The notes under the pieces are model-generated. The model ran no database searches, was not told the DNA's origin, and was given only the letters and a program-made list of their open reading frames with translations. Source: an uncultured Novosphingobium sp. (lineage in GTDB: Bacteria > Pseudomonadota > Alphaproteobacteria > Sphingomonadales > Sphingomonadaceae). Taken from it: 64,000 nt of DNA. Numbering within the stretch: the stretch's first letter is position 1; each line of letters starts with the position of its first letter. The DNA is taken from the NCBI GenBank assembly GCA_946886075.1, contig CAMPHR010000001.1:124001-188000 (forward strand). The letters are read 5' to 3'. A program made the translations under genes and the position numbers. Positions 33,279 through 42,441 of the stretch are shown here, piece after piece.

Positions 33279-35750
33279 ATGACCCTCCTCGGTCTTCGTC
33301 AAGCCATGCTGACGGTGGTGGCGATCGCCATTCCGGTCATCATATTGGCGGTTGGCATCATCCTTGTCGCGCAGGCCGACAGCGCGGGGCAGCTGCGCAT
33401 TGAGGTCAGCCGCAGTTATGACCGGCGGTCGCTGATGCAGGACATGCTGTCGCAGCATCAAGATATCGAGACGGGCCAGCGGGGCTATCTGCTGACCGAC
33501 CGGCCCGAATTTCTGGAGCCATATCAGGCCGCGCGCCGTGCAATTCCGGAAACCTTCGGCCGGATGCAGGCGCTCGCCCTGTCGGCGGAGCAGCAAAGGC
33601 GGCTCGATACACTCCGGAAGCTGTCGCGTGACAAGCTGGCCTTCGTTCAGGATGCCGTATCCTTGAGCAGCAGCGGTCGCAAAGACCAGGCCTTGGCGCT
33701 GGTCGTCAGCGGTCGGGGCAAGCTGCTGATGGATCGCCTGCGCAGCGAGATCGCCCGGCAGCAAGCGGACGAGGCGAGGCAGCTGGCGCAAACATCCGAG
33801 CTTTCGGAAAAGGCACAAAGGCAGCTGCGCGCCCGCGCCTTTTCCCTCCTCAGCTTTTTGGCGATCCTGCTCTGCGCAGCCGGGCTGGTCATTTTGCGGA
33901 CGCTGAAAGCCAGGGGAGCCGCCCTCGCCCGGCTGGACGACGTGTCCCGCCGCCGCAAAGCCATTCTCGACGCCGCGATGGACGGCATCCTGATCCTCAA
34001 CCCGAGCGGGAGCATCGAGGGCGTGAACCGGGCGGGCGCGCGGATCTTTGGCTATGAGGATAGCGATCTGCTGCGGCGGGACGTCGGCATGTTGTTCGCG
34101 AACCAGCCACCGCAGGGCCAGGTTGCCGCCTATCTGCGCAGCATGAAGCTGACCGAAGGGCATCCCGGGCATATTCAGGAGATACCCGGCCGCCGCAAGG
34201 ATGGGACCGTCTTCCCGTCGGACGTAGCCATAACCGCCGTCGAATTGAATGACGGGACCCATTATGTGGCCGTCGTTCGCGACATCAGCGAGCGCAAGCG
34301 GGTCGAAAGGATCAAGTCTGAATTCGTCGCGAGCGTCAGCCATGAACTGCGCACGCCGCTGACGTCCATCGCCGGTTCCCTCGGCCTGCTCGCCGGGGGC
34401 GCGGGCGGTGAGCTGGGCGAGCGCGCGCAACGGCTGATCACGATCGCGCACAGCAACGCCGAACGGCTGGTGCGGCTGATCAACGACATTTTGGATCTGG
34501 AGAAAATCGACAGCGGGCGGATGACCTTCAAGAACCAGCTGATCGACCTGTCCGATTTCCTGAAGCAGGCGATGGAGTCCAATCGCGGCTTTGCCGATCG
34601 CTATCAGGTGACCCTCGAGCTGAAAATCGATGGGCCGCGCGCCTATATCTGGGCTGATCCGGACCGGTTGATGCAGATCATCGCCAACCTGATTTCCAAC
34701 GCAGTCAAATTCTCGCCCCAAGGCGCGGCGGTGAAAATCGTCCTGCAATCGTCGGGCGCAGCCCACCGGATCAGCATTTGCGATCACGGCCCCGGCATCG
34801 ACGAAGCCTTTCGCGAACGGGTGTTCAGCCGCTTCGCCCAGGCCGACAGTTCCGACAGCCGGGCGAAGGGAGGCACCGGCCTTGGCCTCAGCATCGTGCG
34901 CGAGATGGTGACGCGGCTGGGCGGTAGCGTAAGCTTCGACACGGAAACGGGCGTCGGCACCCGCTTCCATGTCGATCTGCCAGCGACGACGCCGCAAACG
35001 ACGGAGGAAGAGGGTCGCATCCTCATTTGCGAGGGCGATCGCAAGACCTCCGCCGATATGCAGGAGGCGTTGGCGAATGCCGGTTTTGCCTGCGACGTGG
35101 TGCATGACGGGTCCGCAGCGCTCATGGCGGCGCGCGCACGTCGCTACCGCCTGATCCTCATTGATTCGGACCTGCCCCATGGCGACGGCATCTCGCTCGT
35201 TCGCTCGCTTCGTGCGCTGGAGGACGGGAGCCACCCGCCGATCCTGATGATCTCCGCCGACAGTCGGGCAGGATCGGTCGAGGCCGAGGCGCTGCCGATC
35301 GTCGATTGGCTGCAAAAGCCCCTGCCCGCGCACCAGATGCTGGACGCGGTCAAGCGCACGCTGTTCGGCGGGCAGCGTGAGGGCAAGCCGCGCATCCTGC
35401 ATGTCGATGATGATCCCGACGTTCTCCGCCTGATCGCCACCGCGCTGGAGGACCAGGTCGAGCTGACGTCGGTGGCGACCGTGCGGGAAGCGCGAACCGC
35501 ACTTGGCCGCCAGACCTTTGACCTCGCGATACTGGACCTTGGCCTTACCGATGGTCCGGGATCGCTTCTGCTGCCCGACCTGAAGGCGGCGGGGCCGATA
35601 CCCGTCATCATCTTTTCCGCGCAGGATGCCGACAATGAGGCGGCGGCGAGCGTGCAGGCCTTCCTCACCAAATCACGGACGTCGATCGATCATCTGGTTG
35701 CGACGATCGAGCGATTGTGGCGGCAGACCAGCCCTGAAGGAGCGAAATGA
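33279..35750 (+). CDS. CHASE3-PAS hybrid histidine kinase with two receiver domains
   Basis: 823 residues. TM helices at about 10-31 and 187-205 flank a CHASE3 sensor domain (QDIETGQRGYLLTDRPEFLEPY). A PAS domain spans about 225-345, with DGTVFPSDVAITAVELNDG and RDISERKR. The H-box FVASVSHELRTPLTSI has the phospho-His at about 355. ATPase boxes NLISNAVKFSP, DHGPGI and GGTGLGLSIVREM follow. Receiver 1 has Asp at about 629 (LILIDSDLPHGDG) but a weakened acidic pocket (ICEGDRKT). Receiver 2 is canonical (HVDDDPD, Asp at about 753). Heads a phosphorelay operon with a response regulator and a broken Hpt gene. Confidence 0.93.
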   Translation: MTLLGLRQAMLTVVAIAIPVIILAVGIILVAQADSAGQLRIEVSRSYDRRSLMQDMLSQHQDIETGQRGYLLTDRPEFLEPYQAARRAIPETFGRMQALALSAEQQRRLDTLRKLSRDKLAFVQDAVSLSSSGRKDQALALVVSGRGKLLMDRLRSEIARQQADEARQLAQTSELSEKAQRQLRARAFSLLSFLAILLCAAGLVILRTLKARGAALARLDDVSRRRKAILDAAMDGILILNPSGSIEGVNRAGARIFGYEDSDLLRRDVGMLFANQPPQGQVAAYLRSMKLTEGHPGHIQEIPGRRKDGTVFPSDVAITAVELNDGTHYVAVVRDISERKRVERIKSEFVASVSHELRTPLTSIAGSLGLLAGGAGGELGERAQRLITIAHSNAERLVRLINDILDLEKIDSGRMTFKNQLIDLSDFLKQAMESNRGFADRYQVTLELKIDGPRAYIWADPDRLMQIIANLISNAVKFSPQGAAVKIVLQSSGAAHRISICDHGPGIDEAFRERVFSRFAQADSSDSRAKGGTGLGLSIVREMVTRLGGSVSFDTETGVGTRFHVDLPATTPQTTEEEGRILICEGDRKTSADMQEALANAGFACDVVHDGSAALMAARARRYRLILIDSDLPHGDGISLVRSLRALEDGSHPPILMISADSRAGSVEAEALPIVDWLQKPLPAHQMLDAVKRTLFGGQREGKPRILHVDDDPDVLRLIATALEDQVELTSVATVREARTALGRQTFDLAILDLGLTDGPGSLLLPDLKAAGPIPVIIFSAQDADNEAAASVQAFLTKSRTSIDHLVATIERLWRQTSPEGAK

Positions 35751-36118
35751 CGATGGTCCGCATCCTCTATGTGGATGATGAGGAAGATATCCGCGAGGTC
35801 GTGGACATCTCGCTCAGCCTCGACCCGGAATTCGAGGTGCGCCTTTGTGATGGCGGCCCGGCCGCGCTGGAGGCGGCTGCGAGTTGGGGGCCTGCGCTCA
35901 TCCTGCTCGACTTCATGATGCCGGGGATGGATGGGCCAGCGACCCTGGCGCAACTGCGCGCCGATCCAGCCACCGCGCATATCCCGGTGGTGTTCGTCAC
36001 CGCCCGCAGTGCGCGCGCGGACGTGGATCATCTTCTCTCCCTGGGCGCGGCGGGCGTTATCGCAAAGCCGTTCGACCCGATCGCACTTAGCGGCAAGGTC
36101 CGCGACTTCCTGCCATGA
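35747..36118 (+). CDS. Single-domain response regulator
   Basis: 123-residue receiver: acidic pocket YVDDEED (Asp10/Asp11), phospho-acceptor Asp55 in ILLDFMMPGMDGP, FVTARS and GVIAKPFDPI with the conserved Lys. No output domain. ATG overlaps the hybrid-kinase stop (ATGA), and its own stop overlaps the start of the interrupted Hpt gene, so all three were built as one translationally coupled phosphorelay. Confidence 0.92.
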   Translation: MTMVRILYVDDEEDIREVVDISLSLDPEFEVRLCDGGPAALEAAASWGPALILLDFMMPGMDGPATLAQLRADPATAHIPVVFVTARSARADVDHLLSLGAAGVIAKPFDPIALSGKVRDFLP

Positions 36119-36399
36119 CGGTGGAGGCGAACGCGCGGATGCTGGCCGTGCGCGACTAGTTCATCGCTCGTTGTGGCGAGGAGCGCGCGCAGCTTCCGCC
36201 GCTCGATAGTCTGGGCGGGAGCGATCTACAGCGGATCGGAGAAGCGGCGCACAAGATCGCGGGACTGGCAGGCACATTGGGCTTCAGTAGCCTGGGCGAG
36301 GCGGCGGCGCACGTGGATCGCGGCATTGCAAGCCATGGCGACGTCGGGCCTGCATATCAGCGTTACATCGAAGAGCTGGATCGGTTGCTGGACGCTTAA
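36115..36399 (+). pseudogene. Hpt phosphotransfer protein interrupted by in-frame TAG
   Basis: The frame starts at ATG 36115, overlapping the response regulator stop. It reads MTVEANARMLAVRD, then TAG at 36157-36159, and continues open as FIARCGEERAQLPPLDSL to TAA at 36397-36399. The continuation is an Hpt four-helix protein: RIGEAAHKIAGLAGTLGF carries the phospho-accepting His at codon 46, followed by SSLGEAAAHVDRGI. No in-frame ATG, GTG or TTG with a ribosome site lies between the stop and the His motif. A single nonsense mutation is the simplest reading; sequencing error or readthrough remain possible. Confidence 0.7.
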
Positions 36400-36408
36400 G
36401 GGGGGAGC

Positions 36409-37047
36409 TCAATCCCCTGGAGCCACCGCGACCCTTGCCAGGCGGTGCATCATTGTGCGGAACTCCGCCAATTGCTGGGGCGCTGCTGGGTCATAGGATC
36501 GGGACGGGCCAAGCTGATGCGCGTTGCAGACATAATGCAGGGCGCTGCCCGCGACGGTGTTGAGTAGAACCATCGCCGATACCGGGTGGAACTGACCACT
36601 GGCGACACCGGCCGCGACGACATCCTCCAGATCCTGGAGCGCGGATTCGGAGAAGCGCACCGGATTGTTGCCGTAGGCCGCCGAGTCCGCGATGAGGCGC
36701 TGGATTATCCGCGCGGCGGTGGGGCGGCTGACGAGGAAATCCAGCCAGGCGTCCAGCAGGGCGAGCAGTCGCTCCATCGGTTCGGTGACGTCTTCGGTCC
36801 GGTTGAGGACGAAGGCGTGCATCGACGCGAAGATGTCCGCTTCGACTTCGTCGTAAAGCTGCTGCTTGCCGGGGAAATAATAGAGGATCGACGGGCGGCG
36901 GATGCCGACGCTTTCCGCGACATGATCGAGGCGTGCGGCGGCGAAGCCGATTTCGGCGAAAATACGTTCGGCGGCGTCGAGTATCTGTTGCCGGGTGGCG
37001 TCGCCCTTGGCCTGGCGGACTGTCTGTCTGGTTGCTGTCATGATCAT
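36409..37047 (-). CDS. TetR-family transcriptional regulator
   Basis: 212 residues from ATG 37047 (37041 is an alternative). The HTH region QQILDAAERIFAEIGFAAARLDHVAESVGIRRPSILYYFPGKQQLYDEV is textbook TetR/AcrR. The C-terminal domain (TetR_C type) contains LLALLDAWLDFLVSRPTAARI. It is divergent from the TonB receptor at 37215 and probably represses that cluster through the repeat at 37126-37147. Ligand unknown, presumably the compound processed by the cluster. Confidence 0.88.
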   Translation of the reverse strand: MIMTATRQTVRQAKGDATRQQILDAAERIFAEIGFAAARLDHVAESVGIRRPSILYYFPGKQQLYDEVEADIFASMHAFVLNRTEDVTEPMERLLALLDAWLDFLVSRPTAARIIQRLIADSAAYGNNPVRFSESALQDLEDVVAAGVASGQFHPVSAMVLLNTVAGSALHYVCNAHQLGPSRSYDPAAPQQLAEFRTMMHRLARVAVAPGD

Positions 37048-37125
37048 GTTCTTATGCGGTGGAGCGGGACGGTGGCAACGCGGATTGCATGAATGAAGTA
37101 GCGGCAAGAATGGAGTTGCACAACT

Positions 37126-37147
37126 ATCTACGAACTAGTAGGTAGAT
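37126..37147. promoter_or_regulatory. Candidate TetR operator between tetR and TonB receptor
   Basis: ATCTAC-N10-GTAGAT, with an inner CTAC-GAACTA-GTAG and a central ACTAGT palindrome, lies in the 167-bp divergent gap. Nested dyads of this size are typical of TetR sites. Which protein binds is inferred from position. Confidence 0.45.
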
Positions 37148-37214
37148 TCGCACATGCTCGATGAGAATGCGGCCGGATGGCCCGCCGAAGCATGGAGTTT
37201 CCCGGGGAGGATAT

Positions 37215-39374
37215 ATGCCGAATCACCTGATTGCCCGTTCCGTCGTCACGCTGCTCATGAGTTCGACCGCCCTGCCCGCTCTGGCGCAGGATCAGGCAGG
37301 CAGCGCGATCGAGGAGATTGTCGTCACCGCGCAGAAGCGTGAGGAATCGCTGCAGGACACGCCGATTTCAATCGCCGCATTTAGCGCGCAGGACCTGGAG
37401 AATAAGGGCATAAGCGGGCTGACAGACCTGCGCGCCCAAGTCCCCAACCTTCAACTTACCCCCTTCCCCAACAATGCCGCGACGACGCAGATCTTCATGC
37501 GCGGCGTGGGGCTGTCCGATGACCAGATCACCCAGGACGGCGGCGTCGCGGTCTATATGGACGGCGTCTATGTCGCGCGCAGCCAGGGGCTGGCGATGGA
37601 AGTCGCCGATCTGGAGCGCATCGAAGTGCTGCGAGGCCCGCAAGGCACGCTTTACGGCCGTAACGCAACGGGCGGCGCGATCAACTTCATCACCCGCAAG
37701 CCTGACCTTGGCGACTTCGGCTTCAAGGGTCAGGTAACGATCGGCAATTATGACAACCGGCGGTTCAAGGCGGCGGTCAACATTCCGCTGGGCGAGACCT
37801 TCGCGGCCCGGCTGTCCTATGTGAACCAGCGGCAGGATGGCTTCATCCGCAATCCTGGCACGGGCATCGAACGGTGGGGCGACAAGGATCGGGAAGCGAT
37901 GCGCGCTGACCTGCTGTGGCAGCCTTCGGACCGGTTCAGCCTGCGCTACAGCTATGATCGCACGGAGATCGGCGACACCCCCTATTACGTCGCGCTCTCG
38001 CCGCTTCATCCGCGGGTGCTCGAACGGCCCGCGGCGGGAAGCCCGCTGGTGCGCGACGTCCTGCCCAACGACATCACCGCGCAAGGCCACAGCCTGACGG
38101 CGGAATGGGAAGCCAGCGACGCGCTGACTCTGCGGTCGATCACCGGCTATCGCAAGCTCGATAATTTCCAGAACCAGGATTATCTGACAGGCGCCCTTGG
38201 CCCCAATCCGCTGCAAAAGAACAGCAGCCGCGCAAAGCAGGACCAGTGGAGCGAGGAAGTGCAGCTGATCGGCGACGCGCTGGACGGCGGACTGCAATAT
38301 GTCGCGGGCTTCTATTACTTCACCGAAAGCGGCGACAATTTCAGCAACAGCTACAGCCCGCCGACACTGACGCGCAGCTTCACCACCGCGACCATCGAAA
38401 ACCGTTCCTACGCGCTGTTCGGCCAGGCGACCTATACGCCGCAATGGCTGGACAACCGGCTGCACCTGACTGTCGGGCTGCGGCAAAGCTGGGACAAGCG
38501 CGAAGCGACGCTGTCGCGCCAGACGCAGGTCAATGGCGGCCCGATCACGACGGTGCCGGGCTTTGGCGATGGCAGCCAGACGTTCAAGGATTTCAGCCCC
38601 AGCTTCGTCGTCGCATTCGACGCGTCGGAGGACGTCAATGTCTATGCCAAGGCGGTGAAGGGCTACAAGAGCGGCGGCTTCAACGTCCGCGCCAGTTCCA
38701 TCGGGCGGTTCAACGAAGGCTTCGGGCCAGAGACGCTCTGGTCCTACGAAGCAGGCATCAAGAGCCAGTGGCTGGACAACCGGCTGCGCTTCAATGCGGC
38801 GGCGTTCATCTCAAAATATTCGGACATTCAGGTCAATGTTCAGTCGGACCCGACCAATATCCGCCTGACCGACGTGCTGAATGCGGGCAAGGCGACCGTG
38901 AAGGGCGTGGAGGTCGACCTGACCCTGGCGCCGGTGCGCAACCTGCGCCTGTCGGTGAACTATGGGTATCTGGACGCGCGCTATGACGAGATCCTGGACG
39001 CGACCGGCACGAATATCGCGGACAATTACCGCTTCACCAACGCGCCCAAGCACACAATCGCGCTGGACCTGACCTATGACCTGCCCCGCCTGCCGATCGG
39101 TCAGCTGAGCGCCAACGTCAACTACACCGCGCAAAGCGACAAGTTCACCAACAGCACGATCAGCAGCGGCAAATATATCATCGGCGACTATGGCCTGCTG
39201 AACGCCCGCCTGACGCTGGGCGACATTCCCGGCGTGAAGGGCGTCCGCGCGAGCCTGTGGGGCCGCAATCTGACGGACAAGAATTATTACATCATGCAGT
39301 TCAATGTCGGCCGCCCCGGCGCATTGTTCGGGGAACCGCGCACCTATGGCATCGACCTGAACGTCGAATTTTAA
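37215..39374 (+). CDS. TonB-dependent receptor
   Basis: 719-residue outer-membrane receptor. The signal peptide ends at ALPALAQ. TonB-box-like IEEIVVTAQKREESLQDTPIS, plug signature LERIEVLRGPQGTLYGRNATGGAINFITRKP and a C-terminal barrel ending GIDLNVEF. ATG 37215 has a GGGGAGG site four bases upstream and gives a proper signal peptide. First gene of a same-strand cluster with a phosphoesterase, SDR, phosphatase and VOC protein; presumably imports their substrate. Confidence 0.94.
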   Translation: MPNHLIARSVVTLLMSSTALPALAQDQAGSAIEEIVVTAQKREESLQDTPISIAAFSAQDLENKGISGLTDLRAQVPNLQLTPFPNNAATTQIFMRGVGLSDDQITQDGGVAVYMDGVYVARSQGLAMEVADLERIEVLRGPQGTLYGRNATGGAINFITRKPDLGDFGFKGQVTIGNYDNRRFKAAVNIPLGETFAARLSYVNQRQDGFIRNPGTGIERWGDKDREAMRADLLWQPSDRFSLRYSYDRTEIGDTPYYVALSPLHPRVLERPAAGSPLVRDVLPNDITAQGHSLTAEWEASDALTLRSITGYRKLDNFQNQDYLTGALGPNPLQKNSSRAKQDQWSEEVQLIGDALDGGLQYVAGFYYFTESGDNFSNSYSPPTLTRSFTTATIENRSYALFGQATYTPQWLDNRLHLTVGLRQSWDKREATLSRQTQVNGGPITTVPGFGDGSQTFKDFSPSFVVAFDASEDVNVYAKAVKGYKSGGFNVRASSIGRFNEGFGPETLWSYEAGIKSQWLDNRLRFNAAAFISKYSDIQVNVQSDPTNIRLTDVLNAGKATVKGVEVDLTLAPVRNLRLSVNYGYLDARYDEILDATGTNIADNYRFTNAPKHTIALDLTYDLPRLPIGQLSANVNYTAQSDKFTNSTISSGKYIIGDYGLLNARLTLGDIPGVKGVRASLWGRNLTDKNYYIMQFNVGRPGALFGEPRTYGIDLNVEF

Positions 39375-39388
39375 GGGGGGGAGGGACA

Positions 39389-40396
39389 GTGAAGCTGATC
39401 CGCCTTGCGCTGCCCATCCTCGGGCTTGCCTGCTCTGCCGCCGGGGTTGCGGCCGGTGATTATCAGCCGGGCGCCAAGGATGTCGCCCGCACGGCGCGCG
39501 CCTTCGCCGGGGCGGACAGTCTGCGCTTCGTCGTCATCGGCGATCGCACGGGACAGCACCGGCCCGGCGTGTTTGAAAAGGCGCTGGCGCAGGTGGATCA
39601 GCTTCACCCCGACTTCGTCATCAATATCGGCGACCTGATCGAGGGGAATACGGAAGACCGGGCGCAGATCGCCGCCGAGTGGCAAGAAGTGAATAGCGCC
39701 ATCGGTCAGCTGCGCACCCCTTTCTTCTACGTGCCGGGCAATCATGACCTGACCAATGATGTGCAGCGGCAGATCTGGCGCGCGCAGCTGGGCGCGGACT
39801 ATTATCATTTCCGCTACAAGGGCGCATTGTTCATCATCCTCAATACAGAAGACCCGCCCCAACCGAAGATCGCCCGCAAGAAATTGCTCGACGCTTATGG
39901 CGCGGAGGCGATGGGCAAGGTGATGACCGCGCTGCAAGGCGATCCGGCGCAGGCGGAGGCACTGCTCGCCCGCGAGCCGAAGCTTGGCGAACTGGCGGTC
40001 AAGCTGCGGGCGTCCGAAAATGTGGCGATCAGCACGGCCCAGGTCGAGATGGTGCGGAAAGCATTGGCCGCCAATCCGCATCCGCGCTGGACCTTCGTGC
40101 TGATGCACCGCCCGGCATGGAAGGTCGCCTCGCCCGCATTCGAGCGTATTGAGGCGCTGCTGAAGGGCCGCCCCTACACCATGCTGGCGGGGCATTTTCA
40201 CAAATATGCCTATGAGCGCCGGAGGGATCAGGACTATATCCAGCTAGGCGTCACCGGCGGCATGCCCGGAGGCAAGGCGGACGATCCTGCGGTTGCGGAC
40301 CATATCATGTGGGTGTCGTTGGCCGATGGCGCGCCGCAGATCAGCAATATTCGCCTGAACGGCTTTTTCGACAAACAGGGCCCCTCGCCCAAATAA
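39389..40396 (+). CDS. Exported calcineurin-like metallophosphoesterase
   Basis: 335 residues from GTG 39389, which follows a GGGGGGAGGG site 14 bases after the receptor stop. The signal peptide ends near AAGVAAG. Metal-binding blocks: VVIGDRTG (motif I with Arg replacing the usual His), NIGDLIEG, YVPGNHDL, LMHRPAW and AGHFHKYAY. Probably periplasmic and hydrolyses a phosphate ester or phosphoanhydride. Tight spacing to the TonB receptor indicates one transcript. Confidence 0.87.
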   Translation: MKLIRLALPILGLACSAAGVAAGDYQPGAKDVARTARAFAGADSLRFVVIGDRTGQHRPGVFEKALAQVDQLHPDFVINIGDLIEGNTEDRAQIAAEWQEVNSAIGQLRTPFFYVPGNHDLTNDVQRQIWRAQLGADYYHFRYKGALFIILNTEDPPQPKIARKKLLDAYGAEAMGKVMTALQGDPAQAEALLAREPKLGELAVKLRASENVAISTAQVEMVRKALAANPHPRWTFVLMHRPAWKVASPAFERIEALLKGRPYTMLAGHFHKYAYERRRDQDYIQLGVTGGMPGGKADDPAVADHIMWVSLADGAPQISNIRLNGFFDKQGPSPK

Positions 40397-40410
40397 AGGA
40401 ACTGATCCCC

Positions 40411-41187
40411 ATGTCGCTCAATCCTGCTCTCGCTTCGCCATCCTCTCCCGTCATCATCACCGGGGGTGCGTCGGGCATCGGCCTGGCGTCCGCCCATGCA
40501 CTGGCGGTCGTGGGACGCCCGCTTGCCCTGTGGGACATCAATGGCGACAAGGGCGCCGAGGCGGCGCGCGCCATCACGGCCGAGCATGGGACGGCGGCGA
40601 CAGGCATCGCCGTCGACCTGCGTGACCTTGGCGGGATCGAAGCGGCGCTGGCGGCAACGCGCGAGGCGATCGGCGCGCCGGGCGGACTGGTCCACGCCGC
40701 AGGCGTCGTGGACACGGCATCGCTGGACGGGCTGACCGCCGAAAGCTGGGACAGCGGGATCGCGATCCATCTGCGGTCGCTCGCCTTCATCGTCCAGGCG
40801 ATCCGACAGGACCTTGCCGCGCAGCCGGGTTCCGCCATTGTCGCCATCGCGTCGATCAACGCGACGCTCGGCAACGCCCTCAATCCAATCTACAGCGCGG
40901 CGAAGGGCGGGATATTGTCGCTGGTGCGCTCAATGGCCGACCGGCTGGCGGCAGACGGCATCCGCATCAATTCGGTATCGCCTGGCCAGATCATGACGCC
41001 GATGATGCGGCCTGCGGTGGAGGCCCTGCCCGAGGGGCATTTCGAAAAGCGCATCCTGCTCGGCCGCTTGGGTGAGGCGGAGGAAGTAGGCCGGGTGGTG
41101 CGGTTCCTGCTGTCCGACGAGGCAAGCTATATTACCGCGTCGGAGATTGTCGTGGATGGCGGCAACATCTCTTCCCAGAGAGGGTGA
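40411..41187 (+). CDS. Short-chain dehydrogenase/reductase
   Basis: 258-residue classical SDR: cofactor motif TGGASGIGLA near residue 17, a VHAAG segment equivalent to NNAG, catalytic Ser in IASINATLG and YSAAK for the Tyr/Lys pair, then INSVSPGQIMTPM. DINGDKG after beta2 suggests NAD preference (acidic residue). ATG 40411 follows AAAGGA. It lies 14 bases after the phosphoesterase. Substrate is probably an alcohol or ketone generated from the imported compound (inference). Confidence 0.9.
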   Translation: MSLNPALASPSSPVIITGGASGIGLASAHALAVVGRPLALWDINGDKGAEAARAITAEHGTAATGIAVDLRDLGGIEAALAATREAIGAPGGLVHAAGVVDTASLDGLTAESWDSGIAIHLRSLAFIVQAIRQDLAAQPGSAIVAIASINATLGNALNPIYSAAKGGILSLVRSMADRLAADGIRINSVSPGQIMTPMMRPAVEALPEGHFEKRILLGRLGEAEEVGRVVRFLLSDEASYITASEIVVDGGNISSQRG

Positions 41188-41195
41188 GCTAAGGG

Positions 41196-42302
41196 ATGAA
41201 CGCCTTGCTGATCGACCGCCGTGCCTTTGTGACCGCTGCCCTAGCGGCTACGGTCGCAGGTTGCGCTACCTCTATTCCAGCGAGGCGCGGAGGGGCCATA
41301 CCGTTCCTCACGGCGACGGCGGCGAAGGCGGGCGATGGTGAGGATTACCAGATCGCGTGGGATGCGCCGGGGGTGGACGGCGTCGCGATTTATGGCGGAT
41401 CGTCGCCCTCCCCCATCCTGACCGGCAAGCCATTGGCGAGCGGGCGTGGCAGCGGGAGCATGATGGTCCGCAACCCGGTGCCCGGCGCGCGGCCCTATTT
41501 CACGCTGGTGCCCAGCCGAGGCGCGCCGCTCGTCATCGCGGATCGGGCGCTGCATCTGGCCAGCATCGCCAATCTGCGGGACATTGGCGGCTATCGGACC
41601 AGCGATGGACGCTGGGTGAAGATGGGCCTGCTGTACCGGTCGGACCAACTCGACCGGGTAAGCGATGCGGACCTCAAGGCGATGGAGCGGATGGGGTTGC
41701 GGCTGGTCGCGGACCTTCGGACGGAGAGCGAGCGGACGAGAGAGCCCGACCGGCTGCCAAGTGGGAGCCAGCCGCTGATCCTGGACGTGGCCGGGGACAG
41801 CGCTGGATCGCTGGGCGGCGACATGCGCAAGGCGATGGCGACGATCGCGGCGGGCAAGGGGGCGGAGTTGCTGACGGAGGCGAACCGCGACTTCGTGTCG
41901 CTGGGCAGCGCGAAGCGGGCCTACGCCACTCTGCTGGGGCAGATGAATGGCGCACCCATCCTCTACCACTGCACGGCGGGCAAGGACCGGACCGGCTGGG
42001 CAAGCGCGGTCATCTTGACGCTGCTCGGCGTCCCGCGCGCGACGGTGATGGCGGATTACCTCGCCAGCAACAGCTATCTGCGCGCCAAGAATGAGCGGGC
42101 CAAGGAGATGCTGGCGAAATCCGGTAGCCCGATCGATCCTTCCCATCTGGAGCCGGTGCTGACGGTGCGGGCAAGCTATCTGGACGCGGCATTCGATGAA
42201 GTGGCTAAGCGTTATGGCAGCTTCGACGCCTATGTGCGCCAAGGCCTCGGCTTGGGAGATGCGGAGACAGAGGCGCTGAAGTCGGCATATCTTCAGGGGT
42301 AA
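41196..42302 (+). CDS. Tat-type lipoprotein, tyrosine-phosphatase-like (Y_phosphatase3) enzyme
   Basis: 368 residues. The N-terminus IDRRAFVTAALAATVAGC combines a twin-Arg motif with a lipobox, so it is likely folded in the cytoplasm, exported by Tat and lipidated. The catalytic domain shows NLRDIGGYRTSDGRWVKMGLLYRSDQL, the general-acid region VADLRTESER, and the P-loop HCTAGKDRTG with nucleophile Cys259 and Arg265, matching the PF13350 phosphatase group. The N-terminal 110 residues form a beta-rich extra domain. Second phosphatase in the same cluster. Confidence 0.88.
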   Translation: MNALLIDRRAFVTAALAATVAGCATSIPARRGGAIPFLTATAAKAGDGEDYQIAWDAPGVDGVAIYGGSSPSPILTGKPLASGRGSGSMMVRNPVPGARPYFTLVPSRGAPLVIADRALHLASIANLRDIGGYRTSDGRWVKMGLLYRSDQLDRVSDADLKAMERMGLRLVADLRTESERTREPDRLPSGSQPLILDVAGDSAGSLGGDMRKAMATIAAGKGAELLTEANRDFVSLGSAKRAYATLLGQMNGAPILYHCTAGKDRTGWASAVILTLLGVPRATVMADYLASNSYLRAKNERAKEMLAKSGSPIDPSHLEPVLTVRASYLDAAFDEVAKRYGSFDAYVRQGLGLGDAETEALKSAYLQG

Positions 42303-42338
42303 TCCCGGCCGCACGGCTTCATCTGCGTAATTTAATAT

Positions 42339-42351
42339 GGCCGCAACGGCC
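42339..42351 (+). terminator. Short hairpin after the phosphatase gene
   Basis: GGCCG-CAA-CGGCC lies 37 bases after the stop. It has no T-run, so it is a weak terminator candidate separating the phosphatase and VOC genes. Confidence 0.3.
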
Positions 42352-42441
42352 TTGCTCGTCTACATGTCGTCCATAAACCTATTTCAAGGACGAAGGACCC
42401 AGCCGGGAAACCCGGACTGCGGCCTTTAACAGGAGAGAGCT

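Noticed and set aside
33111..35402. 763-codon frame antisense to the hybrid kinase
   Set aside because: The kinase has every catalytic motif on the plus strand; the antisense frame has shadow-type composition and no domain.
36160..36399. A shorter working Hpt starting after the TAG
   Set aside because: No ATG, GTG or TTG in frame with a ribosome site occurs before the phospho-His motif, so a shortened protein would miss the first helix.
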